Positions 32,129-44,501 of a DNA stretch of 64,000 bases are shown here, in pieces. A model generated the notes under the pieces. That model did no database searches and was not told the origin of the DNA. It saw only the letters and a program-made list of their open reading frames with translations. How positions within the stretch are numbered: the first letter of the stretch is position 1; every line of letters starts with the position of its first letter. The stretch spans positions 38,903,491-38,967,490 of the forward strand of contig NC_012870.2 in assembly GCF_000003195.3 (NCBI RefSeq), in the 5' to 3' direction. Made by a program: the position numbers and the translations under genes. The DNA comes from Sorghum bicolor (taxonomy: Eukaryota; Streptophyta; Magnoliopsida; Poales; Poaceae).

Positions 32129-33780
32129 TGTTGGGTATTCTTAACATCATTACTAAAAGTAGACTAAGTTCTAAATCTAGCAACGGTGCCAAAAATGCCA
32201 AACCTATCCCTTACACCACTTAAGCCAAGTTGTCATCCCCAACATGATATAAGAGATGCGGTATTGAAATATGCAATTGCTCTTCTAAATAAATAATTAA
32301 TGGGATCTGCAAGCGCACAGATTAATACCGATGCAGCATTTTAACCGGGAAGTATTCTAGGTATCGTTATTTATATTTTTACCACTGGGAAGGGATTAGC
32401 AATCATCACTATTGATTACAGAATAGAATATGAGATTGAGCAACTATCATTGCATGTATAATTGAGAACATTATATCTAACTCTTCATACAAGGATAAGT
32501 GTCACATAAAAGATATATGAAATAATAATAGTGACAAGGATAACTAATCTGATCTAGCCACATAATAAATATGATAAGCACCTCAATTAGATACTCTAGA
32601 AAGTCATTAGCATGTTATTAGAACGAACTACAAGAATATTCCCTAAGTTATTCTTAACTATATAGTCTAGCATATCATAGTTAGTGCAAGCATACTTAGC
32701 AATCATTGCGAGACAAGACTACGCCCATGCATAGTGATATTAGCAAGGAATATGAGAAACATAGCAATCACTCCCCTGTAATAATGTTGCTCTGCCAGCC
32801 CAATACACGAGAGGGGGACTATATAAAAATCAATGAAGCTGTCACTATCACGAACTACCCCACGATCTGGCATATTGGGTACAATCGCAGATAAATATGG
32901 TATAAGCACCACGCCTACACAATATCTATCATTTACCCATGGATCCGATGGATAAACGCTATACGATCCTAAGCATGTATATAGATCGTATCTAACTAAG
33001 CCAAGTACATAACTATGATAAACTAAGAACAATATAATCTTGAATATAAGCAAATAGAGCAAAGTCATAAGCAATATATTGAAGTAGAACAAAGTCATAT
33101 TCATAATATTGAAGAACAAAGATAATTAGAAAGCAATTAGAAGCACAATTAGAAGATTACCAAGAATCCTCCTGACAGATCCGGAAACCAATCGAAGATT
33201 GACTCCTTCTAGTTCTAATCCTATGTAGCTATGCTAATCTAGATATCTAATTGATGTGGTGGCTCTAATCTTGATCAGAGGCTTCTTCTCCCTTGATGGA
33301 ACAATGAATTAGGGTTTAGAGGCTCTCTCCTCCAGGGGCCAGGGGGTCTGGTTTTATAGTCCCTTCAAGTGAATATGGGCCCTTGGATCAAACCGACATA
33401 GATTGTATGGTTTAGATTCATCCTTTAGGTCGGTGGAGACTTCCCGCAAAGCAGAGTCCTGATTGGACTTGGACAGGGGGCGAGCGCCCAGTAGGACAGG
33501 GCGGGCGCCCTGCCTCTGGCCCCGATTCGCCTCCGCTTCGGTCTCGTGGCTTCTGGAGTCTTCTAGATGTAAGATAATTGCGCAGCACGTTAATATCTTT
33601 ACGTAATCCTGACATGTGGGCCTTTCTTCCATATTTCCTGATAACCCCCTGCAGAAATAGACAAACACCAAAACTCGTAGAATTCTGTCAGATAAAACCC
33701 TAAGTCTAGATCTTTATTTCATTTGGATCCTTTTCTTTATTTATTTGATAATTAAATGTGATACTTAAGGACCGTCAACA
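32129..33780 (-). repeat. 3' LTR of element I (1652 bp)
   Basis: On the - strand it starts TGTTGACGGTCC and ends ATACCCAACA. TATA box TATAAAA at 33358-33352. Two GC palindrome-like motifs lie upstream of it, AGGGCGGGCGCCCT at 33498-33511 and GGGGGCGAGCGCCC at 33476-33489. A degenerate primer-site copy (TGGCACCGTTGCT on the - strand) lies near 32191-32179, inside the LTR end. Confidence 0.95.
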
Positions 33781-33818
33781 AACTCCCCCAAGCTTACCTC
33801 TTGCTCGTCCTTGAGCAA
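33781..33818 (-). promoter_or_regulatory. Hairpin and polypurine tract of element I
   Basis: TTGCTC (33818-33813), 6-nt loop, GAGCAA (33806-33801) is followed by the tract AAGCTTGGGGGAGTT (33795-33781), abutting the LTR. The same order is found in G. Confidence 0.85.
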
Positions 33819-35954
33819 GGATAGACTCAGCTATGGATCAGAAGTTGCTGCAATATCTTTAAAAAAATTTGACGGTACACATGCTTTTAAATAAGATCTC
33901 ATCTCTGAGTTAGAGTAAACTGTCAAGACTTAAAACTTACTTACTTTACCTACACCATGGGACTTGTAACTGTCACTTCTGTCTTGAGTGGTTAAAAGAT
34001 AGAACAGTCTAGCCAAGTGCCATGTCTCTTATTCTTGATCAGCTATAGCTCTGGGATTTTTGCAGATTTTCAAATAAAACTCAGAATTCCTTGTATGATT
34101 CTCTCAGGTCTTTCTTTTGTGGTATTTTTGAATCCTTACCAAGGCATTGATGGTATATGCCTTCTCTCAAGATATGTGGTATTTGGGGTATAAGGCATAG
34201 TGACATTGCCTTCTCTCTCATCCTACTCTAATAAGGCTTTAATATCTGGAGCTCATAGGTGGGAGATAAAGTATACATACTTACAAGACATGTATTGCAT
34301 AGTGAAACCATGGATCCAAAGTAACAAGTCAATAAGTTTAATCAAGATGTGCATGTGTGGCGAATGAATGGTATATGGTGATGATGGTGATAACAATGGT
34401 GAAAACAATGGTGGTGAAAGTCTAATTCTACTTTACTCTTCTGAGGGGATACATACCTTCCTTGCTTTTGAAACTTTATGAGGAGAATGAGATGCTCTTC
34501 TTTTTCGTTTCTCTCAGGTGGGTATCTTGCACCCCTAATTCTACTGTCGGACACTTGTCCATTTTTACCTCTCATCTCACTTTTTCTTTTCTTTCGAGGT
34601 TCCGAGCACTTGCTCCTTTTTATTTCCTCGTATTATTTTCTTCTTCTTTTTTTTTTAGAGCACTCATCTCTTGAGATAATATAGCAAGTGGTAGTAACAA
34701 GATAACTTGAGCATTTATTTCACAAGGGGAAAACAGAAATATTTTTGGTTATTCTCTCCCGGATTAGGAGTAGAATATTTTTAGGTGGTTCTGGAGATGG
34801 AAATGAGTGGATGTATGTGGATGGTACTTCCGGAGTAGAAGTAGCATATATGAGTGAACGTGCAAGTGAAATCTTAATTTAACCACATGACAAGCTCCTA
34901 AGGGTCTACACAGCTTGACCATACTCAATGCTAATAAGCAGTAAATAGTAAATGTGTGGCTCAAAGTCTAGCAAGCATGTACATATGGCTGTGGTAGGAA
35001 TTTAAGCTCTCATCATACAGGAACTCATCATGCAACATTTTAAAGATTTTCAAAGATAAATTCTCCAGAATTCTAGCATCTCTAGGAACAGATAAACAGC
35101 AGCTCAACCTTCCCATATCGTATCCGTTAACAACTTAGACTTCAGATCAAGTTTTCATCCCACAAGTTTAGGTCTAGGGCAAGCTTTAAATTATAACAGT
35201 TATGTCTAAACTTGAGAGAGAACTTAAAATGTGCAAATTAGGCAGAGCAACTATTCATCATATCCATGCTTAAGTTTTATTAGATACAGATTAGCATAGC
35301 CACTTTATTTATTAATTAAACACACTAAGTAATATATATATAAGCATAAAATCTTTATTTGGTTTTCCCGTAGTTTATGTGTATTAATATTCTAAAATAA
35401 TATAAATATAAAGATAGATAGATAGAAATACTTATCGAGATAAATGGGGGTGCTCTCCCCCAAGCTGAATTTTGACGTAATTTCTCTTGATGTAGCTAGC
35501 AGGTGGCAGAGGTGTATTTGAAAGCAGCATTCTGACAGCGATTAGAATGTCCTCCGTCTGCTAGTCTTCTTCATTCTTAAATTCTGTGGAGCTCAAATAG
35601 ACAACAAAGCTTGTGGAACTGATTAAGTGTTAGCATAAATATCTAGCCTTTGTAATCTTGAGACTCCTTAATAATTATTACTCCCTGTTTTTATATTTTT
35701 ATTTTATAAAGCAGAAAAATATTTATTTTATTTTTATGCCACCACAGTGAATGTACGTATGAGTTTTATGCCACTCGTCTATTCACATGGGGCTTACTAT
35801 TTTTCACATTTTTATTTTCTTTTTAAGACAGTATGAGCATGTTTAACTAAGTAAACTATTTAAAATAACTGAAAGGGAAAGGGTAACTACCAAGTTTACC
35901 TCTTGGCAAGGCGTTCGGTGTTTTTAAGTCCTCCGAACGGGACTCTCCAATTTC
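33819..35954 (-). other. Non-coding 3' region of element I
   Basis: No ORF is supported. An internal polypurine-like tract AGCTTGGGGGAGA (about 35465-35453, - strand), followed by CCCCC that can pair with its G-run, lies about 490 bp after the last ORF. Short (GATA)n and (TA)n runs lie near 35410-35425 and 35333-35342. G has its second ORF in the comparable place; here none remains. Confidence 0.7.
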
Positions 35955-38595
35955 TTAATCGTCCTGAGGTTCGTTGGGTGGCGTAGTCGGTACTTCCGGC
36001 AGCGCCTCCTCTTCTTGTATAGTTATCTTCATTTTCCATACCTGACTCGGTGCTTCAATCTCCTCTGGATAATTCTGTTTAAACTCTACGTTTTCTGACC
36101 TTACAACTTCTCCTTCATAGTCTGCCCATCCGTCCTTCATGATCTGCCTCCTCTGGTTGCGGTTGCGTCTTTTTCTGACCTGCTTAGATTCTTCAACGAT
36201 ATAGTTAGGGTCAGTAAAATAACGGCGTACCTTCTCTGAGGGGAAGTGCATATGGACTTCTCCGGTTCCAATATAGATAATTGCTTTAACGGTGCTGAGG
36301 AACGGTCTTCCAAGGATGATGGGTGGATCATATTCATCTTCTCCCATGTCAACAACTTGAAAGTCTGTGTAGACAAAGTGATCGTCTATTTTGACTGGGA
36401 CATTAGATACTATTCCTTTAACTTCTCGAAATGTCTGATCTGCCATCTAGAGTTGAATGTATGTTGGTCTTAGTGGCATGGTTCCGAACAAGAGCCGATA
36501 GGTGACTGCGGCCATTATGTTGACGCCTGATCCGGTGTCGCAAGTCGTCTTGTAGAAGTTGTATCCATTTATGGAGCAGTAAATGCTTGGCATTCCTGGG
36601 TCATCCTTCTTGGTCAAAAACGGTGACTTCAGTTGGTGATCTTGGCCTCCATGGACTACAGTGACCATCTTAGCTGACTCGGTCCACACTTGCCTGTTCC
36701 TGTTCCTCCTGTTGGTCCTCTTCCTTGATTCACGTCTGGATTGATTTGGAATTTGTGTAGTCTTGTTCTTGAAGAAAAATGTCTCCTTCTTCCCTTTGAC
36801 GTAGAAACTGATCTTGGCAGCACTGGCGTAGATGATAGCTCCCGTGGTGTTCAAGAATGGCCTCCCTAAGATGATAGGTGCTCTCTCATCATTTCCGGTC
36901 TCTACCACTACGAAGTCTGCTGGGGCATACAAGGTACCAACTCGGACACAAAGGTTCCTCACTATTCCTTTTGGAAAAGTTATCGTCTGATCTGCAAACT
37001 GCAAACACATGGTTGTCTCTAATAAAGGATATGTAAAGAATTTTTCATAGAGTACCCTGGGTATAATGTTGACACTGGAGCCAAAGTCACAGAGTGCTTC
37101 TGGGACATCCACCATGCCGATAGAGATCGGGATGACGGGGTGTCCTGGATCGCCTCTCTTGACCGGCAGACGGTCAGTAGAAAATTCATTGACGGGGTTA
37201 CTCCAATTACCTGCATCAAACACGTCTACAAGATTTGCAGATTCTAATCCTTCCGGTTGTGATGGTATACCGGGGTTAGTAGTAGGAACAGCAGCAGCTA
37301 TCTGATTTAACTGAGATTCAATCATTTTATTAAAGCTAATTTGATTCTTGATGGCAGTAGAGAAATTATCCATTCTATTATTTATATTTTCTAGCATTTT
37401 ATCATTAGATGCCAATTTCTTAGATAGGTTATCCATTAGCTTACCTTGATTAGACACTAACTCTCTCAAAGGTGGAAAATTATTATTATTGTTGTAAGAA
37501 TTGTTACCTTGATAATTACCTAAGTAGTTAGGCCTCTGTTGATTCCAACCTTGATTTTGTTGAGGACGGTTGTAGTAGTAGTAGTTGTTGTTGTTGATGT
37601 AGTTCACATCCTCAAGTATCTCAGGGCAGTGGTTGCCTGAGTGTCGTGTGTCTCCACACTCCTCACAAGTCATGTGAGAGTCGTAGATGTGCATAACTTC
37701 TTTCTTGTCTCCAGCTTTATCATCGAGCTTCTTCATGAGCAGGTCTAGCTTTGCAGACAGCATGTCTACCTCCTTCAGCTGATGCATACCTCCACCTCTC
37801 TTGCGTGTCTGGGTCCTCTCTTCATTCCAGCTTTGATTGGACGCCATCTTCTCCACAAGAGCTGTGGCTTGTGATATAATAAGTGATAAGAATGCTCCTC
37901 CAGCTGCAGCATCCATGGTCTCTCGGGCACTGTTGCTGAGCCCATGATAGAATGTCTGCATCAATAGCCAACTCTCCATTCCATGATGGGGACATTCTAG
38001 GATGTAGTCTTGAAAGCGCTCCCATGCTTCTGGAACAGATTCATCATTTTGTTGCTGAAAACTTGTAATCTTCCCACGGAGAGCATTGGTCTTGCCCATG
38101 GGAAAGAACTTAGCCAGGAAGTTTGTTGAGCAGAGTACCCACGTAGTATTCTTCTCCTTTGTAGCATAGAACCACTGCTTCGCTCTTCCTAACAGTGAGA
38201 ATGGGAAGAGGCGAAGTAGTAGCGTCTTTGGAAACTCCTGCTATGATGAATGTGTTGCAAATCTCCAGAAAGTGTTGTAAATGAGCACTAGCATCTTCGT
38301 GTGCCTTCCCACAGAACTGGTTGGATTGCACCATGTTGATAAGTCCAGGCTTGAGCTCAAAGTTGCCATCGATCTCTGCAGCAGGTCCAGTGCGGATGTT
38401 GTCCGTAGTGGGAGCTGAGAACTCGCGGATTGATTTGTTCACCATGACTTCGAACTCTGAAGACAAGTTCCGGTGATCTTCTTGATTGGATGAAGCTTCT
38501 TGCTGAAGTGTTGATGATCTCTTCTTGGCTCTCGTCTTCTTGAATAATGCTTCCGGATTGTCAACAAAATTTCCTGAAAGATGTCTTCTATTCAT
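35955..38595 (-). pseudogene. Gag with two tandem retropepsin-like domains, element I
   Basis: The ATG at 38595 opens MNRRHLSGNFVDNPEALFKK. A 2-nt loss near 38215 breaks the capsid frame; it resumes by 38099 (MGKTNALRGKITSFQQQ). The knuckle CEECGDTRHSGNHC lies near 37660, followed by an Asn-rich stretch. Protease 1 has CDFGSSVNII (Asp 37089-37087), LQFADQT, KGIVRN and IILGRPFLNT. A basic linker of about 60 residues (RRESRKRTNRRNRNRQ) follows. Protease 2 has CDTGSGVNIM (Asp 36539-36537), a TAG at 36449-36447, then MADQT, KGIVSN and IILGRPFLST. It ends at 35955 (TTPPNEPQDD). The two domains share Asp site, flap-side and ILGRPFL motifs in order, so they are a duplication. Apart from one TAG and the capsid shift, it is open. 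Confidence 0.87.
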
Positions 38596-38729
38596 ACATT
38601 CCCCTGCATAAGATAAAATAGAAAAATATCGGGGTAAAACTGTATGAGAGAATAGATAAGCTCAATCATATTAGTGATGCGAATGATAACTCAAAATCTT
38701 TTATTCCATTCCTGATTGGTAATCAACCT

Positions 38730-38817
38730 TCCCCAGCAACGGCGCCAAAAATGCTTGTTGGGTATTCTTAACATCATTACTAAAAGTAGACTAAGTTCTA
38801 AATCTAGCAACGGTGCC
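38730..38817 (-). promoter_or_regulatory. Primer-binding site of I plus a degenerate copy inside the LTR
   Basis: TGGCGCCGTTGCTGGGGA on the - strand (38747-38730) matches tRNA-Asp with one difference from G. It starts 8 nt inside the LTR boundary at 38756. A second copy, TGGCACCGTTGCT (38817-38805), lies inside the LTR, preceded by the same GCATTTT lead-in. Confidence 0.85.
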
Positions 38818-40407
38818 AAAAATGCCAAACCTATACCTTACACCACTTAAGCCAAGTTGTCATCCCCAGCATGATATAAGAGACGTGGTATTGAAATATG
38901 CAATTGCTCTTCTAAATAAATAATTAATGGGATCTGCAAGCGCACAGATTAATACCGATGCAGCATTTTAACCGGGAAGTATTCCAGGTATCGTTATTTA
39001 TATTTTTACCACTGGGAAGGGATTAGCAATCATCACTATTGATTACAGAATAGAATATGAGATTGAGCAACTATCATTGCATGTATAATTGAGAACATTA
39101 TATCTAACTCTTCATACAGGGATAAGTGTCACATAAAAGATATATGAAATAATAATAGTGACAAGGATAACTAATCTGATCTAGCCACATAATAAATATG
39201 ATAAGCACCTCAATTAGATACTCTAGAAAGTCATTAGCATGGTATCAGAACGAACTACAAGAATATTCCCTAAGTTATTCTTAACTATATAGTCTAGCAT
39301 ATCATAGTTAGTGCAAGCATACTTAGCAATCATTGCGAGACAAGACTACGCCCATGCATAGTGATATTAGCAAGGAATATGAGAAACATAGCAATCACTC
39401 CCCTGTAATAATGTTGCTCTGCCAGCCCAATACACGAGAGGGGGACTATATAAGAATCAATGAAGCTGTCACTATCACGAACTACCCCACGATCTGGCAT
39501 ATTGGGTACAATCGCAGATAAATACGGTATAAGCACCATGCCTACACAATATCTATCATTTACCCATGGATCCGATGGATAAACGCTATACGATCCTAAG
39601 CATGTATATAGATCGTATCTAACTAAGCCAAGTACATAACTATGATAAACTAAGAACAATATAATCCTAAATATAAGCAAATAGAGCAAAGTCATAAGCA
39701 ATATATTGAAGTAGAACAAAGTCATATTCATAATATTGAAGAACAAAGATAATTAGAAAGCAATTAGGAGCACAATTAGAAGATTACCAAGAATCCTCCT
39801 GACAGATCCGGAAAACAATCGAAGATTGACTCCTTCTAGTTCTAATCCTATGTAGCTATGCTAATCTAGATATCTAATTGATGTGGTGGCTCTAATCTTG
39901 ATCAGAGGCTTCTTCTCCCTTGATGGAACAATGAATTAGGGTTTAGAGGCTCTCTCCTCCAGGGGCCAGGGGGTCTGGTTTTATAGTCCCTTCAAGTGAA
40001 TATGGGCCCTTGGATCAAACCGACATAGATTGTATGGTTTAGATTCATCCTTTAGGTCGGTGGAGACTTCCCGCAAAGCAGAGTCCTGATTGGACTTGGA
40101 CAGGGGGCGGGCGCCCAGTAGGACAGGGCGGGCGCCCTGCCTCTGGCCCCGATTCGCCTCCGCTTCGGTCTCGTGGCTTCTGGAGTCTTCTAGATGTAAG
40201 ATAATTGCCCAGCACGTTAATATCTTTACGTAATCCTGACATGTGGGCCTTTCTTCCATATTTCCTGATAACCCCCTGCAGAAATAGACAAACACCAAAA
40301 CTCGTGGAATTCTGTCAGATAAAACCCTAAGTCTAGATCTTTATTTTATTTGGATCCTTTTCTTTATTTATTTGATAATTAAATTTGATACTTAAGGACC
40401 GTCAACA
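38756..40407 (-). repeat. 5' LTR of element I (1652 bp)
   Basis: It has the same ends as the 3' LTR. TATA box at 39985-39979. The open frames inside it on both strands are mirrored in the 3' LTR and show no known domain, so I do not call them genes. Confidence 0.95.
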
Positions 40408-41800
40408 TACGGTAGAAGGGCCGGCGATGGTCGTCCATAGACGACGTCGAACGGCATGGTGCGCAACGCCGAGTGGTAGGAGGAGTTGTAGCAGTACTCC
40501 ACCCACGGTAGCCACTCGAGCCACGAACGCGGGCGATCGCCGGTGACACACCTCAGGTACATGCCGATCGTGCGGTTGACCACCTCCAATTGGCCATCGG
40601 TCTGGGGGTGGAACGCGGTGCTGAGCCGCTGCTTGACGCCGGTCATCTTGAACAGGTCACGCCACAGGTGACTCGTGAACACAGGGTCACGGTCACTGAC
40701 GATGGATTCCGGTAACCCATGGAGCTTGACGATGCCATCGAAGAAAGCCTTGGCGACAGATGCCGCCGTGTAGGGGTGGCTCAAAGGCAAAAAAATGTGC
40801 ATATTTGGAGAATCGATCAACCACTGTCAGGATGACACTTTTACCATTGACACGAGGAAGGCCCTCGATGAAGTCCATGCTAATATCTGCCCACACTTTG
40901 GTGGGAAAGTCGAGGGGTTGGAGCAGGCTAGCCGGATGCAGGTGATCAGTCTTGTTGCGTTGGCAGGTGTTGGAGGCGCCGACGAACTCGTGGACGATGC
41001 GGCGGTCGTGGTCGATGAAGAAGTCTTGCCGGAGTCGTTGGAGTGTTTTCTGGACGCCTTCGTGGCCCGCGTGTGTGAGCTGTACCGCGGCGTTCAGCAT
41101 TGTGGAGGACGCCGGGATGTAGACACGCGCGCCGTGCATGACGAGGCCGTTCGCGACGCGCCAGGGGGCACCGCGTTCCACCACGACGGTGTCCCTGAAC
41201 TCGCGGAGGTGAGGGGCGGTGGCAAGCTCGTGGCGGAGGTCGTCGTAGAACTGGAACGTTGGTGTAGAGATGGCGAGGATGCTGTTGGCGTCGGTGTCGG
41301 TGTCGCGGCGCGACAGGGCGTCGGCCACGACGTTGAGGTGGCCGGGTCTGTACTCCACAGTGAAATCATAGGCAAACAATTTGCTTACCCATTGGTGCTG
41401 TGGCACCGTCGACAGGCGCTGATCGAGCATGAACTTGAGCACGTAGTGGTCAGTGCGGATGCCAAACCGCCGCCCCCCAGAGATAGGGGCGCCAGTGTCG
41501 AATGGCCTGAACCAAGCCGATGAGCTCCCGTTCATACGCCGCTAGTTTGAGGTGTCTTGCGGCGAAGGGCCTGCTGAAGAACGCGAGAGCGCCATCGCCC
41601 TGGTGGAGCACCGTGCCAAAGCCCGATCCGGAGGCGTCGCAGTCCACCGTGAACGGGCTGTCGAAATCCGGCAGCTGCAGGACTGGTGCGGTGGAGAGCG
41701 CGTGCTTGAGGGCGTCGAAGGCCGATGTTGCCTCCGGTGTCCATGCGAAGCTCTCCTTCTTGAGGAGGGCGGTGAGCGGCGCGACAAGCGTGCCGTAGTC
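40408..41800 (-). pseudogene. RNase H and integrase core of element E
   Basis: RNase H starts after the RT stop: FTVDCDASGSGFGTVLHQ, AYERELIGLVQAIRHW. A frame change near 41480-41495 sits at a C6 run. It continues with IRTDHYVLKFMLDQ and ADALSRRDTD. The integrase zinc region (THAGHEGVQKTLQRL) and SMDF-type site (DISMDFIEGLP) follow. A second frame change near 40795 sits at a T7 run (- strand). Then SDRDPVFTSHLW and GQLEVVNR supply the second Asp and the Glu. The element is cut at 40408 by I inside PALLPYV. Confidence 0.88.
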
Positions 41801-43288
41801 CTAGATGAACCGGCGGTAATAACCCGCCAGTCCCAGGAATCCGCGTAGGCCGCGCACTGAGCGGGGTTGAGGCCACGACGCAACGGCTGCGACCTTCTCG
41901 TTGTCCATGGCCACTCTTTGGCCTGAGATGACGTGGCCCAGGTAGTTCACCGTTGGCTGGGCGAACGAGCACTTGGAGAGCTTCAGCCGGAGGTGGTGTT
42001 CGCGCAGCGCGGTGAGGACGATGTTGATGTGCTGTAGATGGGTTGACCACGACGGGCTGTAGATGACGATGTCGTCAAAAAACACCAGAATGAACTTACG
42101 GAGGAACGGCCAGAGGACGGTGTTCATGAGGCTCTGGAACGTCGCTGGCGCGTTCGTGAGGCCAAATGGCATCAATAAAAACTTGAAGTGCCCTTCATGC
42201 GTGCGGAAGGCTGTCTTCTCCACATCTTCGGCGTGTACTCGGACATGGTGGTAGCCCGAACGGAGATCTAGCTTCGTGAAGAAGCATGCGCCATGGAGTT
42301 CGTCGAGTAGTTCCTCCATGATGGGGATCGGGAACTTGTCCTTCACCGTCTGCTGGTTCAAGGCGCGGTAATCCACATAGAACTGCCACGTTCCTTCTTG
42401 CTTCTTGACGAGGAGTACGGGCGCAGAAAACGCTGATGTGCTGGGCCTGATGATGCCTTGTTCGAGCATGGCACGACACTGCGACTCCAATTCATCTTTT
42501 TGGAGTTGGGGGTACCGGTATGGCCGGACCGCCACCGGCGCCGCCCCTGGCAGGAGGTGGATCCTGTGATCGCAGGGACGAGCCGGCGGCAGGCCGGTGG
42601 GCGTGGCGAAGACGTCGTCGAAGGAGTGGAGCAGCTTGTCGAGCAGGGTCGTCTCGTTGTGGTGGATGGCGTGCAGCCGAGTCGACTGGACATCGTAGCG
42701 AGTCGAGCCGATGCCGTGCCAGAAGACGCGGCGCTGCTGGTGCCAGAAGGCCATGCACAGGTCGTCGAAGTCCCATGGGATGGGGCCCAGCTTGCGGAGG
42801 AAGGAGACGCCGAGGACCATGTCGTAGGTACCCAAGGGAATGGTGTAGCAGTTGATGTCGAAGAACTCGTCCGCGATGCGGATGGCGACGTCGCATGCGT
42901 ACCCGCGACACGCGACGCGGTCACCATTGGCCACGATGACGCCAGAGCTGGGGCAGTGGTTGAATGCCAGCTTGGTGCGGCGCGCGACGTTGAGCCTGAC
43001 GAAGTTGCTGGTGGAGCCGGAATCCAATAGCGCGATGAATTGTTCGTTGCCGATGGAGACGTAGAGCTGCATGGTCTCCTCGGTACGAATGCCGGTGATG
43101 GCATGTAACGAGATCAGCGGCTCGTCGAGGTCGAAGGCTGCCGGAGCTGGTGGCGGCCGGTTGTCGTCTTCCGGCTCCTCGACCGTGTAGTCTGTGACCT
43201 CAAGATAAAAAACATGGGGGCACTTGTGGCCCTTGACATAAGGTTCATCACAGTTATAGCAAAGGCCGAGCTTACGACGCTCAGTCAT
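41801..43288 (-). pseudogene. CCHC knuckle, protease and RT of element E
   Basis: A 495-residue open frame: CYNCDEPYVKGHKC knuckle, protease ALLDSGSTSNFVRL and TYDMVLGVSFL, RT with [60 protein letters not shown] and [13 protein letters not shown]. It ends at a TAG (41803-41801). The start overlaps the gag stop by 4 nt (ATGA), but gag reaches it only after a frame change, since related elements read PFKRLSSAEM straight through. The RT catalytic Asp pair is intact. Confidence 0.9.
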
Positions 43289-44484
43289 CTCCGCCGACGA
43301 GAGTCGCTTGAATGGCCTGGGCGGATCGACGCGGACGGAGTCGTCGTTGTGGAGGCTGGTGCGCGCAGAGTAGCAAGTTGTCGATGTACCGGCCGGTGCG
43401 GGGCCGTCGGTGGCTGCGACGGGGCGTTGCGGATCTCGAACGCGCGGGCGAGCCGGACCGCACGGTGAAGATCTTGGGGTTCATGGAGTTCGACGTCCAC
43501 CCTAATGTGATCAGGGAGGCCACCGGTGAAGAGGCGCGCCTGCTGTACGACCTCCAGGTTCCCCGCGTGCGCCATGCGCGCCTGGAATGCCTCGGCGTAG
43601 GTGTCGACCGTGGACGTGAACGGAAGTCGCGCGAGTGCCGCCAGGTGATTCGTTGTCATCGGAGGGCCAAAACGCTGGTGGCACAGCTCCCCGAAGGTCG
43701 CCCAATCCGGTCGGCCAGCAGTCCATTCCAGGACCAGGTACCACTGTTGGGCGACTCCGGTGAGGTGGTACGATGCATACCAGACCTGATCGGTCTGGTG
43801 CGTCATCTGGGCATGGAAGAACTGCTCACAGCGGTTCAACCACCCGAGCGGATCCTCCTTGCCATCGTATGTGGGGAAAGTGAGTTTGTGGAATTTGGGT
43901 GGCATGTCAGGGGAGGGGGATATATGCTGGAATGGTGGTGGTGACGCCATGGGCGCTGATGGCATGGGCATGGGCATTTGTTGTATGGAGGCGAGTGATG
44001 GTATTGGTGATGGTGATTTCGGCCAGCATATCTGGTTCAGAGGGAGGCCATATGGCGGTGGTGTTGTGTTGGTCACGGCCGGAGTTGGGGCCGGGAGCGT
44101 TGCTATGGTCGGAGTTGGAAGGGAAGAGATGATCTCGGAGGATGCGGTGGTCACTCCCGTCGTGGAATTGGCAGGCAGGGCCAGAGGGCTCCCAGCGCCC
44201 GGCAGGCCAAATTGAGGACTCGCTGGTGGTGGGCGGTTCTGTTCTACGGCTGTAAGGCATGATGAGATCTGACCCATCTGCTGCTGCAGGCCATAGATTG
44301 CGGATGTAAGGGTGGTGAGTTGATCGGTGGGCACAGCCGTGTAGTGAATTGGGGACTCGGCTGATGGAGCGGTGGGCATGATGGAGACACCGATGGACGG
44401 TGTGTCCCTCGATGCTGGGATGCTGGGAGATGGCGTTGCGGTGGTGGGAGTGATGGGGGGAATTTCGGTGCCCGAGGTCGCCAT
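43285..44484 (-). pseudogene. Gag of element E
   Basis: The ATG at 44484 lies directly after the primer site TGGTATCGGATTCC. A Pro/Thr/Ser-rich N-terminal half is followed by the capsid: KFHKLTFPTYDGKEDPLGWL, RCEQFF, YHLTGVAQQWYL, RQRFGPPMTT-like and ARLPFTSTVDTYAEAFQ. The open frame ends at 43285 in SDSRRRR, out of frame with the following PFKRLSSAEM, so a small indel lies just upstream. Its length, about 400 residues, fits the Reina group. Confidence 0.87.
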
Positions 44485-44501
44485 GGAATCCGATACCAGG
44501 T

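Larger units (their letters stand above)
32129..40407 (-). mobile_element. Element I: non-autonomous Athila/Tat-branch retrotransposon (8279 bp)
   Basis: 5' LTR 40407-38756, tRNA-Asp primer site 38747-38730, gag with two protease-like domains 38595-35955, polypurine tract 33795-33781, 3' LTR 33780-32129. Target duplication TACGG at 32124-32128 and 40408-40412, inside the integrase of E. Both LTRs are 1652 bp with about 20 differences by eye (1.2%), about 0.5 million years. No RT, RNase H or integrase is present. About 2.1 kb after the proteases is non-coding. Confidence 0.93.

Noticed and set aside
32703..33119. Hydrophobic 138-residue frame in both I LTRs as a membrane protein
   Set aside because: It lies in AT-rich LTR sequence, is kept only because the LTRs are 99% identical, and has no homologue that I recognise.
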